NCBI GenBank assembly: GCA_964035545.1
Contig: OZ037766.1
Location: 14,683,222-14,747,221, forward strand
DNA length: 64,000 nucleotides
Origin: Bugula neritina
Lineage: Eukaryota; Bryozoa; Gymnolaemata; Cheilostomatida; Bugulidae
Direction of reading: 5' to 3'
The notes under the pieces were generated by a model that saw nothing but the letters and a program-made list of their open reading frames with translations, had not been told where the DNA came from and searched no databases. This document shows, piece by piece, positions 1-12,248 of the stretch. How positions within the stretch are numbered: position 1 is the stretch's first letter; each line of letters begins with the position of its first letter. A program made the translations under genes and the position numbers.

Positions 1-140
1 ATACTGTGACAGCAGCTTTTTTGTTTAATGATTAAAATGAAAACTTTTCTGTGAAACATGTTTTGTGAAATGGGTTTGGCAATAGATTGGTGACTAAATT
101 AACTATTTTTCTATGGCATGAGTCAAAGCAGCCAAAGAAG

Positions 141-206
141 TGAATGAAGCAAGTAAGTTGTACTCACTTCATTCAGAGAAAAGCCAATTGCAATTGCTCC
201 TAGGAG
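141..206. repeat. Per-unit hairpin and adjoining palindromes (exemplar)
   Basis: TGAATGAAG (141..149) pairs with CTTCATTCA (167..175) across a 17-nt loop. CAATTGCAATTG (185..196) and CTCCTAGGAG (197..206) are each perfect palindromes and touch each other. The same cluster recurs in nearly every unit of the array, usually without change, while the flanking positions vary. Dyad-rich clusters can fold as hairpins or bind dimeric proteins, but nothing in the window names a binding protein. Confidence 0.8.
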
Positions 207-320
207 AATTGGGAATTGTACCCTAGGAGAAAGTCTAATTGCAATCTTCCCTAGGAGAAATGCCACTTTGCAAAAACAGTTAGAGTATAATGTTAAACAA
301 TAATTCTACTAGCTTTTATG

Positions 321-710
321 AATACTGTGACAGCAGCTTTTTGGTTTAATGATTAAAATGAAAACTTTTCTGTAAAACATTTTTTGTGAAATAGGTTTGG
401 CAATAGATTGGTGACTAAATTAACTATATTTTTATGGCATGAGTCAAAGCAGCTAAAGAAGTGAATGAAGCAAGATAGTTGTACTCACTTCATTCATAGA
501 AAAGCCAATTGCAATTGCTCCTAGGAGAATTGGGAATTGCACTATTGGGATTCGCAATCTCCCTAGCAATAAGGTCAAAAGGCCTTAGGAGAGATGCCAA
601 TTGGCATCTCCCCTAGGAGAAATGCTGATTGCAATCCTCCCTAGGAGAAATGCCAATTTGCAAAAACAATTAGAGTATAATGTTAAACAATAATTTTAAT
701 AGCTTTTATG
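321..710 (+). repeat. Exemplar long satellite unit (L, 390 bp)
   Basis: A complete L unit. Aligned to the S unit that follows, the only length difference is 69 bp at 543..611, inserted between gggaattgcac and cctaggagaaatgctgatt. The extra segment contains an imperfect stem (ctat/ctag-gggattcgcaatctccctag class) and the 20-bp palindrome at 591..610. It is bounded by the CCTAGGAG-type motif that occurs several times per unit, so recombination between such motifs could add or remove it. Both 321 and 390 are multiples of three, but stop codons interrupt the frames I checked, so I do not read this as coding. Confidence 0.93.
591..610. repeat. 20-bp perfect palindrome specific to L units (exemplar)
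   Basis: GAGATGCCAATTGGCATCTC equals its own reverse complement. With one mismatch the symmetry extends to about 30 bp (586..615). It lies inside the 69-bp L-specific segment and is kept in most of the 33 L units, with occasional changes such as ggaatc for ggcatc near 45861 and 50945. It is preceded by a second imperfect inverted repeat (about 549..567), so the L segment is strongly dyadic. Confidence 0.85.
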
Positions 711-1031
711 AATACTGTGGCAGCAGCTTTTTGGTTTAATGATTAAAATGAAAACTTTTCTGTAAAACATTTTTTGTGAAATAGGTTTGGCAATAGATTG
801 GAGACTAAATTAACTGTTTTTCTATGGCATGAGTCAAAGCAACTAAAGAAGTGAATGAAGCAAGTTAGTTGTACTCACTTCATTCATAGAAAAGCCAATT
901 GCAATTGCTCCTAGGAGAATTGGGAATTGTACCCTAGGAGAAATGCTGATTGCAATCTTCCTTAGGAGAAATGCCAATTTGCAAAAACAGTTAGAGTATA
1001 AAGTTAAACAATAATTTTAATAGCTTTTATG
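711..1031 (+). repeat. Exemplar short satellite unit (S, 321 bp)
   Basis: A complete S unit. In order it holds an AT-rich left part with the interrupted palindrome TTTAATgATTAAA, a central part with a 9-bp inverted repeat TGAATGAAG/CTTCATTCA around a 17-nt loop, and a right part with CAATTGCAATTG directly followed by CTCCTAGGAG. Two degenerate sub-repeats of about 30 bp follow, each beginning ctaggagaaatgc. The end is an AT-rich tail (gttaaacaataattttaatagc). The sub-repeats suggest that the right third of the unit arose from a shorter tandem motif. Confidence 0.93.
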
Positions 1032-3807
1032 AATACTGTGACAGCAGCTTTTTTGTTTAATGATTAAAATGAAAACTTTTCTGTGAAACATGTTTTGTGA
1101 AATGGGTTTGGCAATAGATTGGTGACTAAATTAACTATTTTTCTATGGCATGAGTCAAAGCAGCCAAAGAAGTGAATGAAGCAAGTAAGTTGTACTCACT
1201 TCATTCAGAGAAAAGCCAATTGCAATTGCTCCTAGGAGAATTGGGAATTGTACTAGGGGGATTCACAATCTCCCTAGCAATAAGGTCAAAAGGTCTTAGG
1301 AGAGATGCCAATTGGCATCTCCCCTAGGAGGAATGCTGATTGCAATCCTCCCTAGGAGAAATGCCAATTTGCAAAAATAGTTAGAGTATAATGTTAAACA
1401 ATTATTTTAATAGCTTTTATGAATACTGTGACAGCAGCTTTTTGGTTTAATGATTAAAATGAAAACTTTTCTGTAAAACATTTTTTGTGAAATGGGTTTG
1501 GCAATAGATTGGTGACTATACTAACCATTTTTCTATGGCATGAGTCAAAGCAGCTAAAGAAGTGAATGAAGCAAGTTAGTTGTACTCACTTCATTCATAG
1601 AAAAGCCAATTGCAATTGCTCCTAGGAGAATTGGGAATTGTACCCTAGGAGAAATGCTGATTGCAATCTTCCTTAGGAGAAATGCCAATTTGCAAAAACA
1701 GTTAGAGTATAATGTTAAACAATAATTTTAATAGCTTTTATGAATACTGTGGCAGCAGCTTTTTGGTTTAATGATTAAAATGAAAACTTTTCTGTAAAAC
1801 ATTTTTTGTTAAATAGGTTTGGCAATAGATTGGAGACTAAATTAACTATTTTTCTATGGCATGAGTCAAAGCAACTAAAGAAGTGAATGAAGCAAGTTAG
1901 TTGTACTCACTTCATTCATAGAAAAGCCAATTGCAATTGCTCCTAGGAGAATTGGGAATTGTACCCTAGGAGAAATGCTGCTTGCAATCTTCCTTAGGAG
2001 AAATGCCAATTTGCAAAAACAGTTAGAGTATAAAGTTAAACAATAATTTTAATAGCTTTTATGAATACTGTGACAGCAGCTTTTTTGTTTAATGATTAAA
2101 ATGAAAACTTTTCTGTGAAACATGTTTTGTGAAATGGGTTTGGCAATAGATTGGTGACTAAATTAACTATTTTTCTATGGCATGAGTCAAAGCAGCCAAA
2201 GAAGTGAATGAAGCAAGTAAGTTGTACTCACTTCATTCAGAGAAAAGCCAATTGCAATTGCTCCTAGGAGAATTGGGAATTGTACTAGGGGGATTCACAA
2301 TCTCCCTAGCAATAAGGTCAAAAGGTCTTAGGAGAGATGCCAATTGGCATCTCCCCTAGGAGAAATGCTGATTGCAATCCTCCCTAGGAGAAATGCCAAT
2401 TTGCAAAAATAGTTAGAGTATAATGTTAAACAATTATTTTAATAGCTTTTATGAATACTGTGACAGCAGCTTTTTGGTTTAATGATTAAAATGAAAACTT
2501 TTCTGTAAAACATTTTTTGTGAAATGGGTTTGGCAATAGATTGGTGACTATATTAACTATTTTTCTATGGCATGAGTCAAAGCAGCTAAAGAAGTGAATG
2601 AAGCAAGTAAGTTGTACTCACTTCATTCATAGAAAAGCCAATTGCAATTGCTCCTAGGAGAATTGGGAATTGTACCCTAGGAGAAAGTCTAATTGCAATC
2701 TTCCCTAGGAGAAATGCCAAATTGCAAAAACAGTTAGAGTATAATGTTAAACAATAATTTTAATAGCTTTTATGAATACTGTGACAGAAGCTTTTTGGTT
2801 TAATGATTAAAATGAAAACTTTTCTGTAAAACAATTTTTTGTGAAATGGGTTTGGCAATAGATTGGTGACTAAATTAACTATTTTTCTATGGCATGAGTC
2901 AAAGCAGCTAAAGAAGTGAATGAAGCAAGTTAGTTGTACTCACTTCATTCATAGAAAAGCCAATTGCAATTGCTCCTAGGAGAATTGGGAATTGTACGCT
3001 AGGAGAAATGCTGATTGCAATCTTCCCTAGGAGAAATGCCAATTTGCAAAAACAGTTAGAGTATAATGTTAAACAATAATTTTAATAGCTTTTATGAATA
3101 CTGTGATGGCAGCTTTTTGGTTTAATGATTAAAATGAAAACTTTTCTGTGAAACATGTTTTGTGAAATGGGTTTGGCAATAGATTGGTGACTAAATTAAC
3201 TATTTTTCTATGGCATGAGTCAAAGCAGCTAAAGAAGTGAATGAAGCAAGTAAGTTGTACTCAGTTCATTCAGAGAAAAGCCAATCGCAATTGCTCCTAG
3301 GAGAATTGGGAACTGTACTAGGGGGATTCGCAATCTCCCTAGCAATAAGGTCAAAAGGTCTTAGGAGAGATGCCAATTGGCATCTCCCCTAGGAGAAATG
3401 CTGATTGCAATCCTCCCTAGGAGAAATGCCAATTTGCAAAAATAGTTAGAGTATAATGTTAAACAATTATTTTAATAGCTTTTATGAATACTGTGGCAGC
3501 ATCTTTTTGGTTTAATGATTAAAATGAAAACTTTTCTGTAAAACATTTTTTGTGAAATGGGTTTGGCAATAGATTGGTGACTAAATTAACTATTTTTCTA
3601 TGGCATGAGTCAAAACAGCTAAAGAAGTGAATGAAGCAAATTAGTTGTACTCACTTCATTCATAGAAAAGCCAATTGCAATTGCTCCTAGGAGAATTGGG
3701 AATTGTACCCTAGGAGAAAGTCTAATTGCAATCTTCCCTAGGAGAAATGCCACTTTGCAAAAACAGTTAGAGTATAATGTTAAACAATAATTCTAATAGC
3801 TTTTATG

Positions 3808-6800
3808 AATACTGTGACAGCAGCTTTTTGGTTTAATGATTAAAATGAAAACTTTTCTGTAAAACATTTTTTGTGAAATAGGTTTGGCAATAGATCGGTG
3901 ATTAAATTAACTATATTTTTATGGCATGAGTCAAAGCAGCTAAAGAAGTGAATGAAGCAAGATAGTTGTACTCACTTCATTCATAGAAAAGCCAATTGCA
4001 ATTGCACCTAGGAGAATTGGGAATTGTACCCTAGGAGAAATGCTGATTGCAATCTTCCTTAGGAGACATGCCAATTTGCAAAAACAGTTAGAATATAATG
4101 TAAAACAATAATTTTAATAGCTTTTATGAATACTGTGACAGCAGCTTTTTGGTTTAATGATTAAAATGAAAACTTTTCTGTAAAACATTTTTTGTGAAAT
4201 GGGTTTGGCAATAGATTGGTGACTATATTAACTATTTTTCTATGGCATGAGTCAAAGCAGCTAAAAAAGTGAATGAAGCAAGTTGGTTGTACCCACTTCA
4301 TTCATAGAAAAGCCAATTGCAATTGCTCCTAGGAGAATTGGGAATTGTACCCTAGGAGAAAGTCTAATTGCAATCTTCCCTAGGAGAAATGCCAAATTGC
4401 AAAAACAGTTAGAGTATAATGTTAAACAATAATTTTAATAGCTTTTATGAATACTGTGACAGCAGCTTTTTGGTTTAATGATTAAAATGAAAACTTTTCT
4501 GTAAAACATTTTTTGTGAAATAGGTTTGGCAATAGATTGGAGACTAAATTAACTATTTTTCTATGGCATGAGTCAAAGCAGCTAAAGAAGTGAATGAAGC
4601 AAGTTAGTTGTACTCACTTCATTCATAGAAAAGCCAATTGCAATTGCTCCTAGGAGAATTGGGAATTGTACCCTAGGAGAAATGCTGATTGCAATCTTCC
4701 TTAGGAGAAATGCCAATTTGCAAAAACAGTTAGAGTATAATGTTAAACAATAATTTTAATAGCTTTTATGAATACTGTGACAGCAGCTTTTTTGTTTAAT
4801 GATTAAAATGAAAACTTTTCTGTGAAACATGTTTTGTGAAATGGGTTTGGCAATAGATTGGTGACTAAATTAACTATTTTTCTATGGCATGAGTCAAAGC
4901 AGCTAAAGAAGTGAATGAAGCAAGTAAGTTGTACTCACTTCATTCAGAGAAAAGCCAATCGCAATTGCTCCTAGGAGAATTGGGAATTGCACTATTGGGA
5001 TTCGCAATCTCCCTAGCAATAAGGTCAAAAGGCCTTAGGAGAGATGCCAATTGGCATCTCCCCTAGGAGAAATGCTGATTGCAATCCTCCCTAGGAGAAA
5101 TGCCAATTTGCAAAAACAGTTAGAGTATAACGTTAAACAATAATTTTAATAGCTTTTATGAATACTGTGGCAGCAGCTTTTTGGTTTAATGATTAAAATG
5201 AAAACTTTTCTGTAAAACATTTTTTGTTAAATAGGTTTGGCAATAGATTGGAGACTAAATTAACTATTTTTCTATGGCATGAGTCAAAGCAACTAAAGAA
5301 GTGAATGAAGCAAGTTAGTTGTACTCACTTCATTCATAGAAAAGCCAATTGCAATTGCTCCTAGGAGAATTGGGAATTGTACCCTAGGAGAAATGCTGAT
5401 TGCAATCTTCCTTAGGAGAAATGCCAATTTGCAAAAACAGTTAGAGTATAAAGTTAAACAATAATTTTAATAGCTTTTATGAATACTGTGACAGCAGCTT
5501 TTTTGTTTAATGATTAAAATGAAAACTTTTCTGTGAAACATGTTTTGTGAAATGGGTTTGGCAATAGATTGGTGACTAAATTAACTATTTTTCTATGGCA
5601 TGAGTCAAAGCAGCCAAAGAAGTGAATGAAGCAAGTAAGTTGTACTCACTTCATTCAGAGAAAAGCCAATTGCAATTGCTCCTAGGAGAATTGGGAATTG
5701 TACCCTAGGAGAAAGTCTAATTGCAATCTTCCCTAGGAGAAATGCCACTTTGCAAAAACAGTTAGAGTATAACGTTAAACAATAATTCTAATAGCTTTTA
5801 TGAATACTGTGACAGCAGCTTTTTGGTTTAATGATTAAAATGAAAACTTTTCTGTAAAACATTTTTTGTGAAATAGGTTTGGCAATAGATTGGTGACTAA
5901 ATTAACTATATTTTTATGGCATGAGTCAAAGCAGCTAAAGAAGTGAATGAAGCAAGATAGTTGTACTCACTTCATTCATAGAAAAGCCAATTGCAATTGC
6001 TCCTAGGAGAATTGGGAATTGTACCCTAGGAGAAATGCTGATTGCAATCTTCCTTAGGAGACATGCCAATTTGCAAAAACAGTTAGAATATAATGTAAAA
6101 CAATAATTTTAATAGCTTTTATGAATACTGTGACAGCAGCTTTTTGGTTTAATGATTAAAATGAAAACTTTTCTGTAAAACATTTTTTGTGAAATGGGTT
6201 TGGCAATAGATTGGTGACTATATTAACTATTTTTCTATGGCATGAGTCAAAGCAGCTAAAAAAGTGAATGAAGCAAGTTGGTTGTACCCACTTCATTCAT
6301 AGAAAAGCCAATTGCAATTGCTCCTAGGAGAATTGGGAATTGTACCCTAGGAGAAAGTCTAATTGCAATCTTCCCTAGGAGAAATGCCAAATTGCAAAAA
6401 CAGTTAGAGTATAATGTTAAACAATAATTTTAATAGCTTTTATGAATACTGTGACAGCAGCTTTTTGGTTTAATGATTAAAATGAAAACTTTTCTGTAAA
6501 ACATTTTTTGTGAAATAGGTTTGGCAATAGATTGGAGACTAAATTAACTATTTTTCTATGGCATGAGTCAAAGCAGCTAAAGAAGTGAATGAAGCAAGTT
6601 AGTTGTACTCACTTCATTCATAGAAAAGCCAATTGCAATTGCTCCTAGGAGAATTGGGAATTGTACCCTAGGAGAAATGCTGATTGCAATCTTCCTTAGG
6701 AGAAATGCCAATTTGCAAAAACAGTTAGAGTATAATGTTAAACAATAATTTTAATAGCTTTTATGAATACTGTGACAGCAGCTTTTTTGTTTAATGATTA

Positions 6801-7690
6801 AAATGAAAACTTTTCTGTGAAACATGTTTTGTGAAATGGGTTTGGCAATAGATTGGTGACTAAATTAACTATTTTTCTATGGCATGAGTCAAAGCAGCTA
6901 AAGAAGTGAATGAAGCAAGTAAGTTGTACTCACTTCATTCAGAGAAAAGCCAATCGCAATTGCTCCTAGGAGAATTGGGAATTGCACTATTGGGATTCGC
7001 AATCTCCCTAGCAATAAGGTCAAAAGGCCTTAGGAGAGATGCCAATTGGCATCTCCCCTAGGAGAAATGCTGATTGCAATCCTCCCTAGGAGAAATGCCA
7101 ATTTGCAAAAACAATTAGAGTGTAATGTTAAACAATAATTTTAATAGCTTTTATGAATACTGTGGCAGCAGCTTTTTGGTTTAATGATTAAAATGAAAAC
7201 TTTTCTGTAAAACATTTTTTGTGAAATAGGTTTGGCAATAGATTGGAGACTAAATTAACTATTTTTCTATGGCATGAGTCAAAGCAACTAAAGAAGTGAA
7301 TGAAGCAAGTTAGTTGTACTCACTTCATTCATAGAAAAGCCAATTGCAATTGCTCCTAGGAGAATTGGGAATTGTACCCTAGGAGAAATGCTGATTGCAA
7401 TCTTCCTTAGGAGAAATGCCAATTTGCAAAAACAGTTAGAGTATAAAGTTAAACAATAATTTTAATAGCTTTTATGAATACTGTGACAGCAGCTTTTTTG
7501 TTTAATGATTAAAATGAAAACTTTTCTGTGAAACATGTTTTGTGAAATGGGTTTGGCAATAGATTGGTGACTAAATTAACTATTTTTCTATGGCATGAGT
7601 CAAAGCAGCCAAAGAAGTGAATGAAGCAAGTAAGTTGTACTCACTTCATTCAGAGAAAAGCCAATTGCAATTGCTCCTAGGAGAATTGGG
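3808..7690 (+). repeat. 1995-bp hexameric higher-order repeat, two copies
   Basis: Starts 3808, 4129, 4450, 4771, 5161 and 5482 recur at +1995 (5803, 6124, 6445, 6766, 7156, 7477), in the order S-S-S-L-S-S. Shared marks include actatatttttatggc, ggagacatgcc with gaatataatgtaaaac, and gttggttgtaccc. The sixth unit agrees only in its first half: at 5482 it ends as S with gccactttgc, at 7477 it continues as L. The pair is present again at 13282..~17160 through the 9474-bp duplication. Confidence 0.8.
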
Positions 7691-10600
7691 AATTGTACTA
7701 GGGGGATTCACAATCTCCCTAGCAATAAGGTCAAAAGGTCTTAGGAGAGATGCCAATTGGCATCTCCCCTAGGAGGAATGCTGATTGCAATCCTCCCTAG
7801 GAGAAATGCCAATTTGCAAAAATAGTTAGAGTATAATGTTAAACAATTATTTTAATAGCTTTTATGAATACTGTGACAGCAGCTTTTTGGTTTAATGATT
7901 AAAATGAAAACTTTTCTGTAAAACATTTTTTGTGAAATGGGTTTGGCAATAGATTGGTGACTATATTAACTATTTTTCTATGGCATGAGTCAAAGCAGCT
8001 AAAAAAGTGAATGAAGCAAGTTAGTTGTACCCACTTCATTCATAGAAAAGCCAATTGCAATTGCTCCTAGGAGAATTGGGAATTGTACCCTAGGAGAAAG
8101 TCTAATTGCAATCTTCCCTAGGAGAAATGCCAAATTGCAAAAACAGTTAGAGTATAATGTTAAACAATAATTTTAATAGCTTTTATGAATACTGTGACAG
8201 CAGCTTTTTGGTTTAATGATTAAAATGAAATCTTTTCTGTAAAACAATTTTTTGTGAAATGGGTTTGGCAATAGATTGGTGACTAAATTAACTATTTTTC
8301 TATGGCATGAGTCAAAGCAGCTAAAGAAGTGAATGAAGCAAGTTAGTTGTACTCACTTCATTCATAGAAAAGCCAATTGCAATTGCTCCTAGGAGAATTG
8401 GGAATTGTACGCTAGGAGAAATGCTGATTGCAATCTTCCTTAGGAGAAATGCCAATTTGCAAAAACAGTTAGAGTATAATGTTAAACAATAATTTTAATA
8501 GCTTTTATGAATACTGTGGCAGCAGCTTTTTGGTTTAATGATTAAAATGAAAACTTTTCTGTAAAACATTTTTTGTTAAATAGGTTTGGCAATAGATTGG
8601 AGACTAAATTAACTATTTTTCTATGGCATGAGTCAAAGCAACTAAAGAAGTGAATGAAGCAAGTTAGTTGTACTCACTTCATTCATAGAAAAGCCAATTG
8701 CAATTGCTCCTAGGAGAATTGGGAATTGTACCCTAGGAGAAATGCTGATTGCAATCTTCCTTAGGAGAAATGCCAATTTGCAAAAACAGTTAGAGTATAA
8801 AGTTAAACAATAATTTTAATAGCTTTTATGAATACTGTGACAGCAGCTTTTTTGTTTAATGATTAAAATGAAAACTTTTCTGTGAAACATGTTTTGTGAA
8901 ATGGGTTTGGCAATAGATTGGTGACTAAATTAACTATTTTTCTATGGCATGAGTCAAAGCAGCCAAAGAAGTGAATGAAGCAAGTAAGTTGTACTCACTT
9001 CATTCAGAGAAAAGCCAGTTGCAATTGCTCCTAGGAGAATTGGGAATTGTACCCTAGGAGAAATGCTGATTGCAATCTTCCTTAGGAAAAATGCCAATTT
9101 GCAAAAACAGTTAGAGTATAAAGTTAAACAATAATTTTAATAGCTTTTATGAATACTGTGACAGCAGCTTTTTTGTTTAATGATTAAAATGAAAACTTTT
9201 CTGTGAAACATGTTTTGTGAAATGGGTTTGGCAATAGATTGGTAACTAAATTAACTATTTTTCTATGGTATGAGTCAAAGCAGCCAAAGAAGTGAATGAA
9301 GCAAGTAAGTTGTACTCACTTCATTCAGAGAAAAGCCAATTGCAATTGCTCCTAGGAGAATTGGGAATTGTACTAGGGGGATTCACAATCTCCCTAGCAA
9401 TAAGGTCAAAAGGTCTTAGGAGAGATGCCAATTGGCATCTCCCCTAGGAGAAATGCTGATTGCAATCCTCCCTAGGAGAAATGCCAATTTGCAAAAATAG
9501 TTAGAGTATAATGTTAAACAATTATTTTAATAGCTTTTATGAATACTGTGGCAGCAGCTTTTTGGTTTAATGATTAAAATGAAAACTTTTCTGTAAAACA
9601 TTTTTTGTGAAATAGGTTTGGCAATAGATTGGAGACTAAATTAACTATTTTTCTATGGCATGAGTCAAAGCAACTAAAGAAGTGAATGAAGCAAGTTAGT
9701 TGTACTCACTTCATTCATAGAAAAGCCAATTGCAATTGCTCCTAGGAGAATTGGGAATTGTACCCTAGGAGAAATGCTGATTGCAATCTTCCTTAGGAGA
9801 AATGCCAATTTGCAAAAACAGTTAGAGTATAAAGTTAAACAATAATTTTAATAGCTTTTATGAATACTGTGACAGCAGCTTTTTTGTTTAATGATTAAAA
9901 TGAAAACTTTTCTGTGAAACATGTTTTGTGAAATGGGTTTGGCAATAGATTGGTGACTAAATTAACTATTTTTCTATGGCATGAGTCAAAGCAGCCAAAG
10001 AAGTGAATGAAGCAAGTAAGTTGTACTCACTTCATTCAGAGAAAAGCCAATTGCAATTGCTCCTAGGAGAATTGGGAATTGTACTAGGGGGATTCACAAT
10101 CTCCCTAGCAATAAGGTCAAAAGGTCTTAGGAGAGATGCCAATTGGCATCTCCCCTAGGAGGAATGCTGATTGCAATCCTCCCTAGGAGAAATGCCAATT
10201 TGCAAAAATAGTTAGAGTATAATGTTAAACAATTATTTTAATAGCTTTTATGAATACTGTGACAGCAGCTTTTTGGTTTAATGATTAAAATGAAAACTTT
10301 TCTGTAAAACATTTTTTGTGAAATGGGTTTGGCAATAGATTGGTGACTATATTAACTATTTTTCTATGGCATGAGTCAAAGCAGCTAAAAAAGTGAATGA
10401 AGCAAGTTAGTTGTACCCACTTCATTCATAGAAAAGCCAATTGCAATTGCTCCTAGGAGAATTGGGAATTGTACCCTAGGAGAAAGTCTAATTGCAATCT
10501 TCCCTAGGAGAAATGCCAAATTGCAAAAACAGTTAGAGTATAATGTTAAACAATAATTTTAATAGCTTTTATGAATACTGTGACAGCAGCTTTTTGGTTT

Positions 10601-11927
10601 AATGATTAAAATGAAATCTTTTCTGTAAAACAATTTTTTGTGAAATGGGTTTGGCAATAGATTGGTGACTAAATTAACTATTTTTCTATGGCATGAGTCA
10701 AAGCAGCTAAAGAAGTGAATGAAGCAAGTTAGTTGTACTCACTTCATTCATAGAAAAGCCAATTGCAATTGCTCCTAGGAGAATTGGGAATTGTACCCTA
10801 GGAGAAATGCTGATTGCAATCTTCCTTAGGAGAAATGCCAATTTGCAAAAACAGTTAGAGTATAATGTTAAACAATAATTTTAATAGCTTTTATGAATAC
10901 TGTGGCAGCAGCTTTTTGGTTTAATGATTAAAATGAAAACTTTTCTGTAAAACATTTTTTGTTAAATAGGTTTGGCAATAGATTGGAGACTAAATTAACT
11001 ATTTTTCTATGGCATGAGTCAAAGCAACTAAAGAAGTGAATGAAGCAAGTTAGTTGTACTCACTTCATTCATAGAAAAGCCAATTGCAATTGCTCCTAGG
11101 AGAATTGGGAATTGTACCCTAGGAGAAATGCTGATTGCAATCTTCCTTAGGAGAAATGCCAATTTGCAAAATCAGTTAGAGTATAAAGTTAAACAATAAT
11201 TTTAATAGCTTTTATGAATACTGTGACAGCAGCTTTTTTGTTTAATGATTAAAATGAAAACTTTTCTGTGAAACATGTTTTGTGAAATGGGTTTGGCAAT
11301 AGATTGGTGACTAAATTAACTATTTTTCTATGGCATGAGTCAAAGCAGCCAAAGAAGTGAATGAAGCAAGTAAGTTGTACTCACTTCATTCAGAGAAAAG
11401 CCAATTGCAATTGCTCCTAGGAGAATTGGGAATTGTACCCTAGGAGAAATGCTGATTGCAATCTTCCTTAGGAAAAATGCCAATTTGCAAAAACAGTTAG
11501 AGTATAAAGTTAAACAATAATTTTAATAGCTTTTATGATTACTGTGACAGCAGCTTTTTTGTTTAATGATTAAAATGAAAACTTTTCTGTGAAACATGTT
11601 TTGTGAAATGGGTTTGGCAATAGATTGGTAACTAAATTAACTATTTTTCTATGGTATGAGTCAAAGCAGCCAAAGAAGTGAATGAAGCAAGTAAGTTGTA
11701 CTCACTTCATTCAGAGAAAAGCCAATTGCAATTGCTCCTAGGAGAATTGGGAATTGTACTAGGGGGATTCACAATCTCCCTAGCAATAAGGTCAAAAGGT
11801 CTTAGGAGAGATGCCAATTGGCATCTCCCCTAGGAGAAATGCTGATTGCAATCCTCCCTAGGAGAAATGCCAATTTGCAAAAATAGTTAGAGTATAATGT
11901 TAAACAATTATTTTAATAGCTTTTATG
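7156..11927 (+). repeat. 2386-bp heptameric higher-order repeat, two copies
   Basis: Unit starts 7156, 7477, 7867, 8188, 8510, 8831 and 9152 recur exactly 2386 bp later at 9542, 9863, 10253, 10574, 10896, 11217 and 11538. The pattern is S-L-S-S(322)-S-S-L. Diagnostic marks recur in register: gaaatcttttctg at about 8228 and 10614, ttttgttaaatagg in the sixth-last position, ttggtaactaaatt with tggtatgag at about 9240 and 11626. A third copy lies at 20047..22432. Confidence 0.85.
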
Positions 11928-12248
11928 AATACTGTGACAGCAGCTTTTTGGTTTAATGATTAAAATGAAAACTTTTCTGTAAAACATTTTTTGTGAAATG
12001 GGTTTGGCAATAGATTGGTGACTATATTAACTATTTTTCTATGGCATGAGTCAAAGCAGCTAAAAAAGTGAATGAAGCAAGTTAGTTGTACCCACTTCAT
12101 TCATAGAAAAGCCAATTGCAATTGCTCCTAGGAGAATTGGGAATTGTACCCTAGGAGAAAGTCTAATTGCAATCTTCCCTAGGAGAAATGCCAAATTGCA
12201 AAAACAGTTAGAGTATAATGTTAAACAATAATTTTAATAGCTTTTATG

